Assembly: GCA_016841525.1 (NCBI GenBank)
Contig: JAENYZ010000004.1
Coordinates: forward strand, 248,001-312,000
DNA: 64,000 nucleotides
Direction of reading: 5' to 3'
From: Anaerolineaceae bacterium
GTDB taxonomy: Bacteria; Chloroflexota; Anaerolineae; Anaerolineales; Anaerolineaceae
The translations under genes were made by a program, and so were the position numbers. Within the stretch, counting starts at the first letter, position 1. Each line of letters opens with the position of its first letter. Of the stretch, positions 1-9,490 are shown piece by piece. The notes beneath the pieces are model-generated. The model saw only the letters and a program-made list of their open reading frames with translations. It searched no databases and was not told the DNA's origin.

Positions 1-1309
1 TTTCCGCTCCTAATTGCGAATCCTGGGGCGGCAGGTAAGTTTGCCAAACCTGCCCTAAATCGCCAAAGAAATCTTCATACATGCTTTCACGATCCAGGCA
101 GTACATGAACGCCTGGCGCGTACGGGCGTCCCCGAGAATATCCGGGCGTCCATCCAGCTGCGGGTTGTAAAAATCATCATAGTCAGCCGGTTGTATGCCA
201 AAGACAAGCTGGGTCCATGATTTATCCAAATCAACAATCAACTCAAAGTCACCAAGAAGCCGAGCCTCCCGAATCACATCTTGAGCTTCAGCCCAATTAA
301 ATGAGGAATCCAAAACATCACACTGACCCGCCAGTAATGCTTCCCATGCCTGAGGTGCACCAGGACCGAGCTGGCGGAACACAATTTGATCTAATTTCGG
401 CAAACCCTCGTCAGATCGGAAATAATCCGGGTTTCTCGTTAAGCTCAAGAGACCATCTTCCCACTCAGATACAATAAATGGGCCGTATCCAATTGGAGAA
501 GTGTTAATCCTATCGTCTTGCAGCATATTTTCCCAATCCATACCATCCTGATAAAGATGTGCGGGCATCGGTTTCCAGAAAAACCGTGCCAGGTCTGCGT
601 TGGAAAATCCAGGCAAACCCATCCACTGCACAGTCCTTTGGTCAACAACTGTGTATGATTGCGTCCGGTCATAGACCCACTTTGATTCAAGATCCGCTGC
701 ATCCCGGGCAATATCAAAGCTAAAAACCGAATCCCCTGATCGCACAGGCGTCCCGTCAGACCAGGTCAGATTCTCCCTCAATCGGTAATTCACAAGCATT
801 TGGTCCATTTCGAGCGAGGTTTCGCCATCCCACGCTTTAACACAGTCCCCACTGCGACAGCCAGCAGGACGAACCACAAGCCCAGCTTTGAGGACTGTCA
901 ATTGCCCGGTCGCATCCACGACAGGCTGACCGGCCTGTACGCTCACCGGTACCATAACAAGATCGCCATTTTCCCGATCAGGAACGCTTTCTAAGATTAC
1001 AGGGTCTAATTCGCCATCTACCGCAATAAATGGTGCTTCATAAATCAGGTTCAGAATATTGGCTTTACCCCCCAATCCTGCTGCATGATAAGGTAACAGG
1101 CTTTCGGGGAGTGCTGCTGTACAGATTGTCAGGGATTTCAGCGGGGCTGTTGTAGGTGTAGGCTCTGGTAGATTTGTAGGCAGGGGTGTGTTCGGCGGCA
1201 GGGTTGAAACTGGCGTCGGGATTCCGGTAGAAGGCTGACAGGCTGTAATGATAAACAATACGGATAATAAAAATAATGTGATCGAGAATAGCTTGTTTGG
1301 TTTTTTCAT
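1..1309 (-). CDS. ABC transporter substrate-binding lipoprotein, family 5 (partial)
   Basis: The reading frame is open from an ATG at 1309 to the left edge, so the C-terminus is outside the window; 436 codons are visible. The N-terminus is a lipoprotein signal (MKKPNKL, hydrophobic stretch, then Leu-Phe-Ile-Ile-Thr-Ala-Cys) followed by a Pro/Thr-rich linker of about 30 residues. The rest matches the SBP_bac_5 fold of oligopeptide/nickel-binding proteins: YRLRENLTWSDGTPV, then a GYGPFIVSEW segment, then a 'DARTRQAFMYCLDRE' block. It should capture peptides or similar solutes outside the membrane for an ABC importer, but no permease is in the window. It lies 24 bases after rsgA and is probably co-transcribed with it. 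The ligand cannot be told from sequence. Confidence 0.88.
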   Translation of the reverse strand, partial: MKKPNKLFSITLFLLSVLFIITACQPSTGIPTPVSTLPPNTPLPTNLPEPTPTTAPLKSLTICTAALPESLLPYHAAGLGGKANILNLIYEAPFIAVDGELDPVILESVPDRENGDLVMVPVSVQAGQPVVDATGQLTVLKAGLVVRPAGCRSGDCVKAWDGETSLEMDQMLVNYRLRENLTWSDGTPVRSGDSVFSFDIARDAADLESKWVYDRTQSYTVVDQRTVQWMGLPGFSNADLARFFWKPMPAHLYQDGMDWENMLQDDRINTSPIGYGPFIVSEWEDGLLSLTRNPDYFRSDEGLPKLDQIVFRQLGPGAPQAWEALLAGQCDVLDSSFNWAEAQDVIREARLLGDFELIVDLDKSWTQLVFGIQPADYDDFYNPQLDGRPDILGDARTRQAFMYCLDRESMYEDFFGDLGQVWQTYLPPQDSQLGAE

Positions 1310-1333
1310 AGGCTTGTTGATAAGAAATTCTAT

Positions 1334-2263
1334 TTAATCTTCAAGGTAATCTTCTGAGTCGTCTTCAAAACGCAGACGCAGGTATGAGTTATAACGCTCA
1401 GGCGCAATCTCGCCCCGGGCAACTGCCTCCCTTACCGCGCATCCCGGCTCATGGGTGTGTGTGCAATCGCTAAATTTACAATCAGAAACCAGCGCTCGCA
1501 TCTCAATAAAATAGGCGTCCAGTTCTTCAGGCTCGGTATCCCACAATGCCAGGGTGCGGATGCCAGGCGTATCCGCCACATAACCCCCCACATCCAGCGG
1601 GAAAAGCTCACGCACATGGGTCGTATGCTTGCCTTTTGAAGTCGCTGCACTGACTGTCCGCACATGCAAGCCCAAACCTGGTTGAACTGCATTCAAGAGG
1701 CTGGATTTCCCCACACCAGAAGGACCAGCAAAAGCAGATATCTTCCCCTGTAAATGATCTCGCAGATCATCCACACCTTCGCCTGTATGGGCAGAAGTAA
1801 AAATTACTGAATACCCCAGATCCTCATACATCCCAAATAAAGCTTTGGCTTGTTCTTTTGTGACCAAATCAATTTTGTTAGCAACAATTAAAGCATCGAT
1901 ATCCTGCTTTTCTGCAATCACCAAAAAGCGGTCCAGCATTCGCAAACTCGGTTCGGGACGTGCGCAGGCAAAAACAGCCACAATTTGATCGGGGTTAGCA
2001 AGGATGATCTGGCGAAATTCTCTTTTGATACCGGAGCGCACTCGAGAAAAAACGCTCTTCCGCTCATGTACTTTCTCAATCGTGCCTGTGCTATCCTGAT
2101 TCGGCGTGATGGTGACACGGTCACCCACTGCCACAATGTCGCCTTCAACGGCTTCCTGCTTCAAACGCCCACGAAGCCGGCAGAAGTATTCACCTTCGTC
2201 CGTTTCTACCGTCAGGAAGCCTGACTGTGCGCGAATGACCAGGCCATCCAGCGTTTCACTCAA
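1334..2263 (-). CDS. rsgA: Ribosome small subunit GTPase RsgA
   Basis: This is a circularly permuted GTPase that acts late in 30S subunit maturation. The order of motifs is diagnostic: an N-terminal OB-fold, G4 (NKID, residues 129-132), then G1 (GPSGVGKSS, from residue 180), then G3 (DTPG). A C-terminal zinc knuckle follows, with Cys-x5-Cys-Thr-His-x-His and a final Cys. The length of 309 aa is normal for the family. The start is TTG at 2263, chosen because an AGGAG ribosome-binding site (2273-2277) sits 9 bases upstream; that site overlaps the TAG stop of the upstream PBP gene, which implies translational coupling within an operon. Confidence 0.96.
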   Translation of the reverse strand: MSETLDGLVIRAQSGFLTVETDEGEYFCRLRGRLKQEAVEGDIVAVGDRVTITPNQDSTGTIEKVHERKSVFSRVRSGIKREFRQIILANPDQIVAVFACARPEPSLRMLDRFLVIAEKQDIDALIVANKIDLVTKEQAKALFGMYEDLGYSVIFTSAHTGEGVDDLRDHLQGKISAFAGPSGVGKSSLLNAVQPGLGLHVRTVSAATSKGKHTTHVRELFPLDVGGYVADTPGIRTLALWDTEPEELDAYFIEMRALVSDCKFSDCTHTHEPGCAVREAVARGEIAPERYNSYLRLRFEDDSEDYLED

Positions 2264-2275
2264 AGATTATCACTC

Positions 2276-4549
2276 CTAAGGTTCTTGTGTTGCTTCTTCA
2301 TCAGCAACGGGTGTCTCGGTGAAAATTGGTGTGTTGGTTGGGATGGGCGTATTTGATGGGATAGGCGTCGGGGACGCTACCACATAAGGATAAGCCTCCC
2401 AGGGTAGAGTGTATCCCGGGTTGGTGTAATTTGAAAAATATAATGAAACAGCTCGCCTGAAGACAGGTGCTGCCATCTCAGACCCCTCACCAGCGTTTTC
2501 AAGGATGACAGCCACAGCAATATCCGGGCGGTCCTCATTCCCAACGCCAGTAAAACCGGCAAACCACGCATGGGAATCCCCAAATGGGTTTTGTGCTGTC
2601 CCGGTCTTACCAAACACGGGGTAGGGCATGGTGCCTAATTCGAGGTGGGCAGTACCGCGTCCGTTTTCAATAACGCTTTCCATGGCATCTCGAATAATCG
2701 CAAGGTTCTCTTCGGAAACAGGCAAACTCCCAATGACCTCAGGCTCAAATGTATAAGTCGGCGTCCCATTTTCTGGCGCAATCTGCTCAACCAGTGCAGG
2801 TCGATAAAGTGTGCCGCCATTGCCAACAGCAGCAACGAAATTGGCAACCTGCAGCGGAGTGACCGTCATATCTCCCTGACCAATGGCTAATTGGGTGTTC
2901 TGATCACAGAGGGTGATGCTTTCAGGAATGTTGCCGGGCTGCTCTGATATTTCAATGCCGGTTTTCTGACCCAGGCCAAAATCTTTGGCTAAATCGGCGA
3001 TCGCATTGGGATAGCCTGCGTTAAAAAGCCCCTCGCCAATCGTGTAAAACCAGGGGTTACAAGAGCGCATCAAGCCCTCGGGAAGGGTCAATTGCCCGCT
3101 CGGGGGTTTGTCTTTTTCATAGGTCCAGTCAAAGAGCTCAATACCGCCGCACACGATGACTGAGTGGTCACAATACAGCTCGGATTCCTGCGTATAAACC
3201 CCTGTCTCCAATGCAGCAGCCATGGTGATAATTTTAAAGACAGAACCCAGCGGATATTGACCATTTGTCGCTCGGTTAAAAACAGGGTCATCAGGTTCAA
3301 AATAGGGATTATCCGCATAAACAAAGTTCTGGTTGTTGATATCAAACAAATTCGGGTCAAACTGCGGGTTTGAAACCATGGCAATCACCCTGCCGGTGTC
3401 AATTTCCATCACGACAATGGCGCCGCGATAGTCTCCCAGGGACTGCTGAAGCAAGTATTGCAGTCTCGGGTCAATGGTGGTGGTCAGGGATTGCGCTGCT
3501 GAAGTCCCTTTTTCAGCCAGCTTGCTGAGGATCTGACCATTAGGGTCCTTCACATACAATGAAGCACCACGCTCACCAGACAATTCGTCTTCAAAGCTGT
3601 ATTCCAGGCCTGTACTGCCAAACCGTTCGTTGGGCGCATATCCGAAACGAGAATAGCGGTCCAGTTCCTCTTCAGAAATATATGTCAGGTGTCCAACAGC
3701 CTGGGGGGCGATGCCGCCGTCATAATAAAAGCGCGATGAATAATAATTCAAATAAACGCCGCTCAGCATGCTCAAAGCACTCATGTTCCTGTCAACTTCG
3801 GACTGGGGTGCTTCACCGAGAGCCACATAATCACCCTCAAATGCTAATTCAGCCATTTCCCTGACTTCATCAACCTGGTAAATAGTCAAATCCGCCACGG
3901 TTCTATAAAACAATCCCAATAAATCTTCATCCAGGTAGCCCGGGATAAAACCAATCGCGACCGCTTCTTCCTGGGCTGCAATGGGGAAGCCGTCTCTTGC
4001 ATAAATATTTCCACGAGGTGTTGTTTGACGGACAATTTCAAGGCTGTTGCCGCCCTGCAGTTCAGGCAAGATCAGGCCATCATTCCAGACAAGCCGCCAC
4101 TCACCTGCCTCCCTTATGTAAGGAAGGGCCAGGTCTCGAGTAAATGTGCCAAATAAATTGGTGTTGTAATCTACCTGGACGTTCGAAGAGGCTGAATTCG
4201 GATTGGTGACAGAAGAAAGAATGTCATATTGAATCCCGTCTTCAAAAGCCAGTGTCATTGTGACCGCCGTGTCATTGTACTTTCCCGTAAATTCCTCGAT
4301 CGAAACCTGGCTTTGTGATTCCCCCGACAGCATACTGTACATACTTGCATAATCTTCAGCAATCCAGGCGTCCATATAAGCGCTGACAGCGCCATCAACG
4401 TCAGGTGCACGAGTAACATACACCTGGGGGGCAGGCAATGTCGCAGTAGCTGTTGCACCTTGCTCCGGCTCACCCGTCGATGAATTACCCGAGCAAGCTG
4501 CCGTTACCAGCAATATGAGCAGCATTATTACGGAATACAATTTTTTCAT
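2276..4549 (-). CDS. Class B penicillin-binding protein with MecA_N-like domain, lipoprotein
   Basis: This is a D,D-transpeptidase that cross-links peptidoglycan on the outer face of the membrane. It has 757 residues. A lipoprotein signal ends at Thr-Ala-Ala-Cys (residue 19). Next comes an NTF2-like domain of the MecA_N type (about 45-165), then the PBP dimerisation domain, then a transpeptidase domain with SVFK (Ser436-Lys439), SCN (496-498) and KTGTA (from 648). The last ~40 residues are Pro/Thr repeats. In Firmicutes this architecture (MecA/PBP3-like) includes low-affinity, beta-lactam-tolerant enzymes; whether this one is tolerant is unknown. It is followed closely by rsgA and preceded by a close paralogue, so the pair is a tandem duplication. 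Confidence 0.95.
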   Translation of the reverse strand: MKKLYSVIMLLILLVTAACSGNSSTGEPEQGATATATLPAPQVYVTRAPDVDGAVSAYMDAWIAEDYASMYSMLSGESQSQVSIEEFTGKYNDTAVTMTLAFEDGIQYDILSSVTNPNSASSNVQVDYNTNLFGTFTRDLALPYIREAGEWRLVWNDGLILPELQGGNSLEIVRQTTPRGNIYARDGFPIAAQEEAVAIGFIPGYLDEDLLGLFYRTVADLTIYQVDEVREMAELAFEGDYVALGEAPQSEVDRNMSALSMLSGVYLNYYSSRFYYDGGIAPQAVGHLTYISEEELDRYSRFGYAPNERFGSTGLEYSFEDELSGERGASLYVKDPNGQILSKLAEKGTSAAQSLTTTIDPRLQYLLQQSLGDYRGAIVVMEIDTGRVIAMVSNPQFDPNLFDINNQNFVYADNPYFEPDDPVFNRATNGQYPLGSVFKIITMAAALETGVYTQESELYCDHSVIVCGGIELFDWTYEKDKPPSGQLTLPEGLMRSCNPWFYTIGEGLFNAGYPNAIADLAKDFGLGQKTGIEISEQPGNIPESITLCDQNTQLAIGQGDMTVTPLQVANFVAAVGNGGTLYRPALVEQIAPENGTPTYTFEPEVIGSLPVSEENLAIIRDAMESVIENGRGTAHLELGTMPYPVFGKTGTAQNPFGDSHAWFAGFTGVGNEDRPDIAVAVILENAGEGSEMAAPVFRRAVSLYFSNYTNPGYTLPWEAYPYVVASPTPIPSNTPIPTNTPIFTETPVADEEATQEP

Positions 4550-4619
4550 CAGTCATTAACTCCAAAAATGCAAAAATTGATTTGCATCTTTTTGAACACC
4601 ATCGCTTGATTATACTGTG

Positions 4620-6821
4620 TCAGTCGTCGCTTGTGGAAGTACCCGTAGGCGTCGGCGCCAAGGGGAGATAGGGTTCTTCTTCCCAGGGCATCAAACCGGA
4701 AGGGTCTGTGTAATCAGAAAAATAAAGAGAAACCGCCCTTCGAAATACGGGCGCGGCAACTGCGGAGCCTTCCCCGCCATTCTCAATGAGCACGGCGATG
4801 GCAATGTCGGGACGTTCGGGGTCGTTTTGTCTTGTGAAGCCCGCGAACCAGGCATGAGCATCACCGGTTGGCGTTTGTGCTGTGCCCGTCTTCCCCGACA
4901 CGGGAACATTCAAACCCCGCATCGCCCAATAACCGGTTCCCCGTCCGTCTTCAATGACCAGGCGTAAACCCTCCAAAACAAGCGCCCTCGTTTCCTCGGA
5001 AATTGGGATTTCGCCCAGTATTTCAGGTTCAAAACGGATTGTCTCTTCACCAGAAGGTTTTTCAATGCTGTTGATCAAGGTTGGTTTATACAGGATGCCG
5101 CCGTTGGCAAGAGCACTTACAAAGCTTGCGACTTGCAATGGGGTCACAAGAATCTCTCCCTGCCCAATTGCCATTTGCGCACTGTTAACACAGGTCCCGG
5201 CGGTCTCAGGGATATTTCCAGCTTCCTCAGAAATTTCGATGCCGGTCTCTTTGCCAAGGCCAAAGCCAAATGCCATTTGTGACAATGTATCTTCGTAACC
5301 TTCCTGGTACAAGCCCTGACCAATCCGATAAAACCAGGGATTGCAAGAGCGCATCAGACCTTCAACCAGGGTCAGATCACCGCTGGCACCCGTCCCATGG
5401 GCATAGGTCCAATCATAAAGTGTCACACTGTCACACACCCACATCGACTGCCCGCAGAAAAAGCTTGAATACTGGCTGTATAAATTCTTCTCCAATGCAG
5501 CCGACATTGAGATCATTTTGAAAACAGAGCCTAAAGGATATTGCCCCTGTGTCGCTCGGTTAAAAAGGGGTTGATTTGGATCCGTAAAATAGGACTCCAG
5601 CAGTCCGCCTTCCGTTTCTGATTTATCAAAGGCATTGGGGTCAAAACCCGGGTTGGAAACCATTGCCAAAACCCGCCCGGTGTCGATTTCCATCACAACA
5701 ACAGCCGCTCGAAGGTCACCAAGGGACTCTTGCAGCCGCATTTGCAGTTGTTTATCGATGGTCGTCGTGATGGACTGCCCGGATTCTGGCTGGCTGGCGG
5801 CAAATAAGGATAGTATTTTGCCATCAGAATCCACCAGGTAAAGAGAACCGCCGTGTACCCCAGAAAGCTCTGCTTCATAAACAGCTTCCAGACCAATGGC
5901 ACCAATGCGCTCATCCTGTCGGTACCCCAGGCGTAAATATTCATCCAGTTCTTCTTCCGGGATATACAGCCTGTAGCCCAAAACATGCGGTGCGACGCCG
6001 CCGTCCACATAGTACCGCTCGCGGAACTCATCAATCCGCACCCCACTCAAGCCGCGCAAAGATTCAATATAGGGCGCTGCATCACCACGAGAGAGGGTAA
6101 TGATCGGTAGGTACCAGTCATCCGGTGTTGAGTCAACCATAACCGCCAGTTCTTCAGCATCATATTTACTGAATTCTGCCAGTGTTTCATAAAGCAGCGC
6201 TGCCTGCTGCGGCAAGATTTCTCCAGGCACCAGCCCGATTGCGAGTGCATCTTCATAGGCAGCCATCGGGGCACCCTGACGATCAAGGATTTGCCCTCGA
6301 GAAGGTACCTGATGAACGAATTCAAGGCTTCTGCCATCCTCTAATTCGGGCAAAATCAAAGTGCGAGACCATTGGATTTGCCAGGCATTGTTTTCAAAGG
6401 TGAGCGGCATGACCATTTCTCTTGAATGCACCCCAAAAACCCGGGTGTTAAAATCCACACGGTAGGCAACTTCTGCCTGGTGCGTCTTTGCCATTGTGGA
6501 TAAGACTTGAAAATCAATAAAATCCAGGGTTAAACGGTTTGCCGCATCTTCATAATAGTTCTGAAAATCAGTCTCAGTGACCGCATCATGGCTGAGGGTG
6601 GATAACATGCGATACATGGCGGCATAATCTTCTGCTTGCCAAGCTTCAAGGAAGCGTTCAGCCACAGCCTGGGCCGACGCAGCCGTAGTAATATCAGGAT
6701 TTTCGGAAGACGATACAAATGGATCTACTGCCGAGGTCCTGGGGGTGCAAGCAACGATCAATCCCAAAATTAAAAGGCTGATGATTCCTTTTTGAAATTT
6801 AGCAAACAGGGGGTGTCTCAT
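4620..6821 (-). CDS. Class B penicillin-binding protein, paralogue of the downstream gene, lipoprotein
   Basis: This is the second copy of the MecA_N-type transpeptidase, 733 aa. The signal ends in Leu-Ile-Val-Ala-Cys, followed by an NTF2-like domain, a dimerisation domain and a transpeptidase domain with SVFK (Ser432-Lys435), SCN (492-494) and KTGTA (from 644). All three catalytic motifs are intact, so both copies should be active. The two copies share long identical blocks around the active site (for example RSCNPWFY and QYPLGSVFK) but differ in their membrane-proximal parts. The gene ends about 70 bases before the start of the downstream copy and begins 9 bases after maf, consistent with one transcript from maf to the solute-binding protein. 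Its Pro/Thr tail is shorter. Confidence 0.95.
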   Translation of the reverse strand: MRHPLFAKFQKGIISLLILGLIVACTPRTSAVDPFVSSSENPDITTAASAQAVAERFLEAWQAEDYAAMYRMLSTLSHDAVTETDFQNYYEDAANRLTLDFIDFQVLSTMAKTHQAEVAYRVDFNTRVFGVHSREMVMPLTFENNAWQIQWSRTLILPELEDGRSLEFVHQVPSRGQILDRQGAPMAAYEDALAIGLVPGEILPQQAALLYETLAEFSKYDAEELAVMVDSTPDDWYLPIITLSRGDAAPYIESLRGLSGVRIDEFRERYYVDGGVAPHVLGYRLYIPEEELDEYLRLGYRQDERIGAIGLEAVYEAELSGVHGGSLYLVDSDGKILSLFAASQPESGQSITTTIDKQLQMRLQESLGDLRAAVVVMEIDTGRVLAMVSNPGFDPNAFDKSETEGGLLESYFTDPNQPLFNRATQGQYPLGSVFKMISMSAALEKNLYSQYSSFFCGQSMWVCDSVTLYDWTYAHGTGASGDLTLVEGLMRSCNPWFYRIGQGLYQEGYEDTLSQMAFGFGLGKETGIEISEEAGNIPETAGTCVNSAQMAIGQGEILVTPLQVASFVSALANGGILYKPTLINSIEKPSGEETIRFEPEILGEIPISEETRALVLEGLRLVIEDGRGTGYWAMRGLNVPVSGKTGTAQTPTGDAHAWFAGFTRQNDPERPDIAIAVLIENGGEGSAVAAPVFRRAVSLYFSDYTDPSGLMPWEEEPYLPLAPTPTGTSTSDD

Positions 6822-6830
6822 ATAAGTTGC

Positions 6831-7478
6831 CTAACTTCTGGCCAGAATTTTCTCAAAAACAGGACAGTCATAGTCCAGAGTATCCTGGCACCGCAGGGGA
6901 ATATCACCTGGAATATCAATGTTAAATTTTCTCAAACCAACAAGCAGGTGACAGAGCGGAAGCCCCATAACCGAGGCATAACAGCCTGAAAGGGCTTCAA
7001 CCGGATGAAAACCGGGATGTTGAATGGCATAAGCACCGGCTTTATCCATCGGGTCCTTCGTGGCAATATAGTCGCTAATTTCCTGGTCGGTATAGCCCCG
7101 CATGGGCACATCGGTCTCGCAGACATCATCGTGGGTTTGTCCGGTGGTCGTCTGGATCAATGCGATGCCGGTATACACCTGGTGAGAACGGCCTCGCAAT
7201 TGTTCTAGCATAGCTCGTGCTTCCTTCTCATCACCCGGCTTACCCAAAAGCTGATCCTGGTCCACCACAATCGTATCAGCCGCGATGATCAAATCCTCAT
7301 ATTGAGAGGCAATAACATCAGCCTTACAACGCGCCAGCCGTTCCACGTAATCCTTGGGTGGTTCGCCCGGTAATTGCGCCTCATCAATATCCGCTGGAAT
7401 GACCACAAAAGGCAAATCAAACAGCGAAAAGAGCGTTCTTCTGCGGGGTGAATTTGAAGCAAGAATTATTTTATCCAT
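6831..7478 (-). CDS. maf: Maf-like nucleotide pyrophosphatase
   Basis: Maf/YhdE proteins hydrolyse dTTP, UTP and some modified nucleotides to monophosphates, cleaning the nucleotide pool. The 215-residue product opens with the signature ILASNSPRRR, and has the IIAADTIVV motif with the catalytic Asp and a later conserved Lys-Asp-Pro-Met-Asp-Lys-Ala-Gly-Ala-Tyr segment. The start ATG at 7478 has a TAGAAT hexamer ending 7 bases upstream and no ribosome-binding site, so the message may be leaderless. It is the first gene of the minus-strand group running into the two PBPs. Confidence 0.94.
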   Translation of the reverse strand: MDKIILASNSPRRRTLFSLFDLPFVVIPADIDEAQLPGEPPKDYVERLARCKADVIASQYEDLIIAADTIVVDQDQLLGKPGDEKEARAMLEQLRGRSHQVYTGIALIQTTTGQTHDDVCETDVPMRGYTDQEISDYIATKDPMDKAGAYAIQHPGFHPVEALSGCYASVMGLPLCHLLVGLRKFNIDIPGDIPLRCQDTLDYDCPVFEKILARS

Positions 7479-7800
7479 CCTTGGAATTCTAACACAACAC
7501 GCAAATTTTTAAAAAAATGGTGTACTGAGATGCACGCCAAGCTAATAAAGATGTTTTGTCCACAACGAACATCTTTTGCAAGACGAGTTTTGGAGTGAGG
7601 GCTTCAGCCTGATTGAAAAGTTTGTGTAAGAATAATTCCCTAAACAAGGAGCATTAATTTTTTTGTTGGTTGAATAGTAGTGCATTTTCGAAGTAATAAT
7701 TTCGACCTGAAGGCCTCGCTCCAGGATATTTAAAAGATAATTCCCCTTGATTTCTCTAAGCTATTATCAAATTAATTTCTTCAAGATGAAAGATAAAAAT
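7479..7800. other. Intergenic region, 322 bases
   Basis: There is no convincing coding sequence on either strand. It holds the maf promoter region at its left end and a pair of inverted repeat arms (listed separately), and is AT-rich elsewhere. No terminator with a clear T-tract was found for rnz or maf. Confidence 0.6.
7592..7722. repeat. Imperfect inverted repeat, 16-base arms about 100 bases apart
   Basis: The left arm GGAGTGAGGGCTTCAG (7592-7607) and the reverse complement of the right arm (7707-7722, reading GGAGCGAGGCCTTCAG) agree at 14 of 16 positions. The enclosed ~100 bases are AT-rich and non-coding. This is the shape of a small non-autonomous repeat or its remnant; target-site duplications are not obvious. 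Confidence 0.5.
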
Positions 7801-8724
7801 CTAATCGTTTTCTCGCATAATTTTATAATGGTCAAAATCCCTGGCAACATTTACGGCGGGGAAGATTTCCTGCGCTTCGTCCAGCACATCCCTTTCTCGA
7901 TATCGGCGTGATAGATGGGTTAAATATAGCTGACCCACCCCGGCATCTTTTGCCAAATTGGACGCCTGCGCAGCAGTAATATGGTCAAATCGTTGTGCAA
8001 GATCCGCCTCAGCCTGGGTGTAGGTGGATTCAATGACCAATGCATCAGCATCACGCACATAATCCACCAGTTTATCAGGCCGACCTGTATCGCCAACCAC
8101 AACCAGGGATGTCCCTTTTCTTGATTCTCCCAGGACCTGGTCAGGGTGAATAGACCTTCCATCCGGCAAGGTGACCGTTTTTCCATTGACAAGATCACGC
8201 CGCCATGGGCCCGGTGGGATATTCAGCGCTTCTGCTTTTTCAGGTAAAAACGGTCTTCGGCTGCGTTCTTCAAACCTGTACCCAAGTGAGTGTGAACCGC
8301 GGTGGTCAACCGGAAAAGCCGTGATCGTAAAACCTTCCGTCTCAAAAAAAGTGCCGGGTTCGATTTCATGCAGAACAACCGGCGGTTTTCCGTAGTATCC
8401 TCGAAGTACCACACCAAAAATAAGGTCATACACCCTGTCGAGGGTATGCTGGGTACCGTAGATCTCAATTTCATCCATCACTTCCCAGCGAAGAAATGTC
8501 GATACCAGCCCCCCCAGCCCCAGGATGTGATCCAGGTGTCCATGGGTCAATAAAATTTGATTGAGCCGCTTAAAGCCAACACCAGCGCGCAATATCTGCC
8601 GCTGGGTTCCCTCCCCACAATCAACAAGAAAGCGAAATTCTTCATGCTGAACCATTAAAGAAGATAAGCCGCGATGCACAGAAGGTGCCGAGGCTGAAGT
8701 GCCTAAAAATACAATTTCAAACAA
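7801..8724 (-). CDS. rnz: Ribonuclease Z
   Basis: This endonuclease cuts the 3' trailer from tRNA precursors that lack an encoded CCA. The 307-residue short form fits bacterial RNase Z. It opens with IVFLGTSASAPS, followed by the zinc-binding THGHLDHILG motif, a mid-protein VVGDTGRPD aspartate motif and the late LTHLSRRY histidine. The tRNA-Ser(CGA) gene in this window has no encoded CCA, which fits a need for this enzyme. The start is TTG at 8724; no ATG exists nearby and the upstream ribosome-binding site is weak, so the exact start is somewhat uncertain. Confidence 0.95.
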   Translation of the reverse strand: MFEIVFLGTSASAPSVHRGLSSLMVQHEEFRFLVDCGEGTQRQILRAGVGFKRLNQILLTHGHLDHILGLGGLVSTFLRWEVMDEIEIYGTQHTLDRVYDLIFGVVLRGYYGKPPVVLHEIEPGTFFETEGFTITAFPVDHRGSHSLGYRFEERSRRPFLPEKAEALNIPPGPWRRDLVNGKTVTLPDGRSIHPDQVLGESRKGTSLVVVGDTGRPDKLVDYVRDADALVIESTYTQAEADLAQRFDHITAAQASNLAKDAGVGQLYLTHLSRRYRERDVLDEAQEIFPAVNVARDFDHYKIMREND

Positions 8725-8748
8725 TAGTGTCGCCTATTTCTTCAGTGA

Positions 8749-8949
8749 TTATTCTTTTCCAAAGCCAGCAATCAGACGCATTAAGCCCAAAAGTCCCAAA
8801 CCCACCTGGATGCCTTCCCCTGCGGTAAGCTGTGGGTTTTCGTTCTCTTCTTCAGCCCGACTAATTAACAAATATGCAGAAACAGCCCCTGCAAAAGCAC
8901 CAATGATTGTGCCAAGAACCATTGTTTTTGTCTTTGACTTTTTATCCAT
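8749..8949 (-). CDS. Small single-pass membrane protein (YtxH-like glycine helix)
   Basis: This is a 66-residue protein with a good AAGGA ribosome-binding site before its ATG. A short basic N-terminus (MDKKSKTKT) leads into one glycine/alanine-rich membrane helix (about residues 10-29), then an acidic patch, then a second hydrophobic stretch. The Gly-zipper helix recalls YtxH-type stress proteins, but that likeness is by eye only. It lies 24 bases upstream of rnz on the same strand. No function is assigned. Confidence 0.7.
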   Translation of the reverse strand: MDKKSKTKTMVLGTIIGAFAGAVSAYLLISRAEEENENPQLTAGEGIQVGLGLLGLMRLIAGFGKE

Positions 8950-9031
8950 TTTTAATTCCTTTAAATTTTAATTTTGGTTTTGTTTAATGACAACAATACT
9001 TATTTATAACCCAATGGCCAGAAAATATCGA

Positions 9032-9490
9032 TTATTTACGTTTCAGTCCCAACAATGCTGTGAAAAAGCCGTTCATGCCTGCCCTGACGGACCTAGCAGA
9101 GACAATAGGGCTGACCACCTTTCTCGTCGCAAAATTTATTCGCGCTGTTATCAAACCAGCGTACTGCTGTACCAGGTTTGTATAAAATGGCAGGATGTTT
9201 AGCAGCTTTGCCATCAGGAAAATCATAGCAGCAAGGACCAAAATACCGAACAACGCAAACATGATGACCGGCAATATTAACCAGATGCTCGAGATATCTG
9301 CCCATTGAGACACAGAAGCACCTGAAGTTGTGCCGGAAGCGGTCAGAATCACAAAAACACCCGCAGCAATGATCAACAAGAAACCGAAAACAATAGGAAC
9401 CAATATTTGCCAGGTTCTGTCTCTGTGATGACGGTGTATGCTGGAACTTGTACGGCTTTTTTCTGTAGTTATCGAAATTTCTTCATTCAT
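9032..9490 (-). CDS. Two-helix membrane protein of unknown function
   Basis: This is a 152-residue protein. The N-terminus is polar and His/Arg-rich (a short His-Arg-His-His-Arg run), then there are two clear membrane helices (about residues 30-50 and 70-95), then an amphipathic C-terminal half ending in basic residues. The start is taken at ATG 9490; an in-frame GTG at 9526 is possible but has no ribosome-binding site. It lies upstream of the small membrane protein and rnz on the same strand. The family was not recognised. Confidence 0.65.
   Translation of the reverse strand: MNEEISITTEKSRTSSSIHRHHRDRTWQILVPIVFGFLLIIAAGVFVILTASGTTSGASVSQWADISSIWLILPVIMFALFGILVLAAMIFLMAKLLNILPFYTNLVQQYAGLITARINFATRKVVSPIVSARSVRAGMNGFFTALLGLKRK

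Noticed and set aside
7801-8724. Arylsulfatase or other MBL annotation for the rnz gene
   Set aside because: The start IVFLGTSASAPS, the THGHLDHILG motif and the length match RNase Z better, and there is no sulfatase signature.
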